From assembly GCA_022709995.1 (NCBI GenBank), contig JAKLHU010000098.1:1-7326 (forward strand): a stretch of 7,326 nucleotides of DNA. The letters are read 5' to 3'. Position 1 is the first letter of the stretch. Each line of letters begins with the position of its first letter. Below the pieces are notes generated by a model that searched no databases, was not told the DNA's origin, and saw nothing but the letters and a program-made list of their open reading frames with translations. Both the position numbers and the translations under genes were made by a program. Shown in pieces: positions 5,839-7,326 of this stretch. This stretch comes from Verrucomicrobiota bacterium (GTDB lineage: Bacteria > Verrucomicrobiota > Lentisphaeria > Oligosphaerales > Oligosphaeraceae).

Positions 5839-7127
5839 CCTTTCCGGCGGTCGAAGAAGCGCACCGGTTTCCGCGAATGGCCATAGATGCGCTGGCGGGC
5901 CTCTTCCGGCGGGACGAGGTTGGTTTGGACGTGGATGCGGGTGCGGGAATACAGTTTTTCGGTGATTTCCTTGGCGGTGACCGGGGCGCCGTCGGCGAGG
6001 GCGGCGAAGATGGTGACGTCGTCGGCCAGGCAGGTTCCGGTGACCTCCAGGTAGTAGTCGACGACGCCGGGGATGGTTTCCAGGACGGAGAAGAAGGCGT
6101 TCGGGAAGATGGTGGTGCCGCGGATCTTGAGCATTTGGGCTTGGCGTCCGAGGATGGGGCCGATTCTGGGGGTGGCGCGGCCGCAGGGGCAGGGGCCGGG
6201 GACGAGGAAGCTGATGTCGCCGGTGCGGAAGCGCAGCAGGGGGGTGGCCTCCACCTGCAGCGGGGTGACCGTCACTTCGCCGATTTCCCCGGGCGGCAGG
6301 ACGCGGCCGTCGGGGGACAGGATTTCGACCAGGGCGAGGTCGGCCGGCGGGTGGCCGCCCTGGCGCTCCCGGCATTCGGTGAAACTGGTGGCGATTTCGC
6401 TGGAGGCGTAGGTGGAATGCGCGGCCTCCGGCCAGAGCGCTTCCAGTTTCTGGCCCAGCGGCGTCAGCGACATGTTTTGGCGCCGGATGGGTTCGCCGAT
6501 GCAGACGATTTTCTTGACGGAGGACGCGTCGACGCCCTGTTCCGGCAGGCTGGCGCCGAGCCGGGCGAGGAAGGACGGCACGCCGACGATGCCTTCGGGG
6601 CGGAGGGCGCCGATGATTTGGGCGTGGCTTTCGATGGTGTTGAGGCCGTTGCGGATGGCGGTCGCGCCCATGGCGACGACGCCGCGGTAGTAGGCCAGGC
6701 CGGCGATGAAGCAGCGGTCGAGGGTGCAAGTCAGGAGGATGCGCTGGCCGGGCTGGAAGCCGGCGGCCAGGAAGCCGACGGCGTCGTTGTAGGCGAGGCG
6801 GTCGAGGTCGCGCCGGGAATAGGCGATCTGGCAGGGCGCGCCGGTGGTTCCGCTGGTGAAGCAGAGGTCGGCGACCGGCTGGCCGTTGGCGGCGATGAAA
6901 TCCTGGTTGTGGAGGCTCAAGTCCTGTTTGCTGGTGGTGGGCAGCTGGGCCAGGTCTTCCAGGGCGAGCTCACGGTTCGGCAGTCCAGCCAGGAGTTTCC
7001 GGTAGAAGGGCGACTGCTGGCGGCAATGACGCAGGTGTTCGTTCAGGAGCCGCGTCTGCCGGGCGCGGAGGGCGTCTCGGCTGAGCATGCCGAGGTCGGT
7101 TTGGCACGAGAAGGCGGCCGTGGTCAT
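5835..7127 (-). CDS. PaaK-like adenylate-forming acyl/aryl ligase
   Basis: A 430-residue protein of the ANL superfamily, closest in layout to phenylacetate-CoA ligase (PaaK). Such enzymes activate a carboxylic acid with ATP to an acyl-AMP and pass it to CoA or a carrier protein. Visible motifs in order: an N-terminal helix ending QQSPFYRKLL (about 38-46), the P-loop FTSGTTG (90-96), the YASSE motif (240-244) that contacts AMP, RTGD (301-304) with the conserved Asp, the PaaK-type Cys motif PCPCGR (312-317), the hinge region LGRQAQMLKIRG (326-337), and a C-terminal SRKPVRF with the likely catalytic Lys420. The length is normal for PaaK-type enzymes and shorter than acetyl-CoA synthetases. The ATG at 7127 overlaps the upstream stop, with GGAAG four bases before it. 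In aryl-polyene operons an adenylating enzyme (ApeH) loads an aromatic starter; this protein may fill that role, but substrate and acceptor cannot be read from the sequence. Confidence 0.9.
   Translation of the reverse strand: MTTAAFSCQTDLGMLSRDALRARQTRLLNEHLRHCRQQSPFYRKLLAGLPNRELALEDLAQLPTTSKQDLSLHNQDFIAANGQPVADLCFTSGTTGAPCQIAYSRRDLDRLAYNDAVGFLAAGFQPGQRILLTCTLDRCFIAGLAYYRGVVAMGATAIRNGLNTIESHAQIIGALRPEGIVGVPSFLARLGASLPEQGVDASSVKKIVCIGEPIRRQNMSLTPLGQKLEALWPEAAHSTYASSEIATSFTECRERQGGHPPADLALVEILSPDGRVLPPGEIGEVTVTPLQVEATPLLRFRTGDISFLVPGPCPCGRATPRIGPILGRQAQMLKIRGTTIFPNAFFSVLETIPGVVDYYLEVTGTCLADDVTIFAALADGAPVTAKEITEKLYSRTRIHVQTNLVPPEEARQRIYGHSRKPVRFFDRRKG
5839..5845 (-). promoter_or_regulatory. Shine-Dalgarno GGAAAGG before the radical SAM gene
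   Basis: On the minus strand GGAAAGG directly abuts the ATG at 5838 and lies nine bases before a second in-frame ATG at 5829. The spacing favours initiation at 5829 (protein starting MFTDAH). The ATGA overlap, used at other junctions in this operon, favours 5838. Both starts keep every domain, so the difference affects only three residues. Confidence 0.4.
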
Positions 7128-7326
7128 GGTTCTTCCATTGTGGTGATTTCCGCCTGAATCAGCGTTTTGACGTGCTGTTTGAGGAGGAAGGCATTGTCGA
7201 AGGCGGCGGTTTCCGCGGTGGTGATGGCAGGCATCCGGCGCACGCGGATGCGGCCGGCTCGGAAGCGGAAATGCCGGTTTGGGATGTGTTCATTGCCGAC
7301 GATGCAGCAGGGGTGGATGGGCGTGT
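7124..7326 (-). CDS. Probable PlsC-like acyltransferase, C-terminal fragment
   Basis: Only the last 66 codons are inside the window; the gene enters from the right edge. The visible part carries a hydrophobic stretch ending in a Gly-Asn pair (HPCCIVGNEHIP), then a basic stretch FRAGRIRVRRMPAITTAE, and a helical tail rich in Ala, Lys and Gln. The order of a hydrophobic strand, a 'G.I.V' strand and then Pro-Ile resembles the C-terminal end of 1-acylglycerol-3-phosphate acyltransferase (PlsC/LpxL-like) domains, which transfer an acyl chain from ACP or CoA to a lipid at the inner membrane. Acyltransferases are regular members of aryl-polyene operons, which fits the neighbours. The catalytic HX4D motif would lie outside the window and cannot be checked. 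The stop codon TGA (7126-7124) overlaps the ATG of the ligase gene by 4 nt, indicating translational coupling. The family call is tentative. Confidence 0.55.
   Translation of the reverse strand, partial: TPIHPCCIVGNEHIPNRHFRFRAGRIRVRRMPAITTAETAAFDNAFLLKQHVKTLIQAEITTMEEP

Noticed and set aside
5839..6729. N-terminal extension of the radical SAM frame upstream of 5838
   Set aside because: It is Pro/Arg-rich and lies inside the ligase gene in another frame. The ligase is supported by family motifs throughout, so the extension is a shadow.
44..7157. Long open frames on the plus strand (for example 1353-2411, 2442-3710, 4438-5886, 5877-7157)
   Set aside because: They lie antisense to well-supported genes and translate to Gly/Asp/Arg-rich low-complexity sequence with no family motif. 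They are a by-product of GC-rich third codon positions in the real minus-strand genes.
1..7326. Ladderane lipid gene cluster
   Set aside because: Radical SAM proteins have been proposed in ladderane synthesis, but the transport genes, LolA-like carrier, DUF3261 and 4HBT thioesterase fit an aryl-polyene-type operon better. Without the flanks it is only a remote alternative.
1..7326. Promoters, terminators, tRNA, CRISPR or insertion sequences
   Set aside because: The genes are contiguous with no intergenic space, and no inverted-repeat ends, transposase motifs, regular spacer array or RNA gene could be seen on either strand.

Overview
The window is one stretch of GC-rich bacterial DNA in which every supported gene lies on the minus strand, so it reads from right (7326) to left (1). 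The genes look like part of an aryl-polyene (APE)-type lipid pigment operon, or a closely related unusual fatty-acid/polyketide operon, of a Gram-negative (diderm) bacterium. The diderm inference rests on a LolA-like periplasmic lipoprotein carrier, an MMPL exporter of the 'predicted exporter' type and a DUF3261 lipoprotein-like domain. The phylum cannot be told from the sequence. Both ends are cut inside genes, so the operon extends beyond the window on both sides. No ketosynthase, ketoreductase or acyl carrier protein is visible here and these must be sought in the flanks.

Layout in transcription order: (1) 7326-7124, C-terminal tail of a probable PlsC-like acyltransferase; (2) 7127-5835, a PaaK-like adenylate-forming acid:CoA (or acid:ACP) ligase; (3) 5838-4381, a radical SAM protein with a SPASM-type cysteine-rich region fused to a C-terminal hotdog domain of the ApeP/COG4706 type; (4) 4384-3632, a secreted LolA-like carrier with a Gln/Asn/Ala-rich repeated linker; (5) 3665-645, an MMPL exporter continuing in frame into a DUF3261 domain through a segment that looks like a lipoprotein signal peptide; (6) 642-271, a FabZ-like (ApeI-like) dehydratase; (7) 274-1, the N-terminal part of a YbgC/4HBT-like acyl thioesterase (ApeK-like). 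Most junctions are 4-nt ATGA stop/start overlaps. There is no intergenic gap longer than a few bases, no promoter and no terminator.

A plausible joint reading, which is inference: the ligase activates a carboxylic-acid starter, an off-window ketosynthase/ACP set extends it, the two hotdog dehydratase polypeptides remove water to build double bonds, the thioesterase and acyltransferase release or transfer the product onto a lipid, and the LolA-like, MMPL and DUF3261 parts move the lipid to the outer membrane. The radical SAM enzyme is the part I do not know from characterised APE clusters, and its fusion to a dehydratase domain suggests chemistry on an ACP-bound or CoA-bound acyl chain. The most interesting points are the two gene fusions and an apparent split of the dehydratase catalytic pair (His on one protein, Glu on the other).
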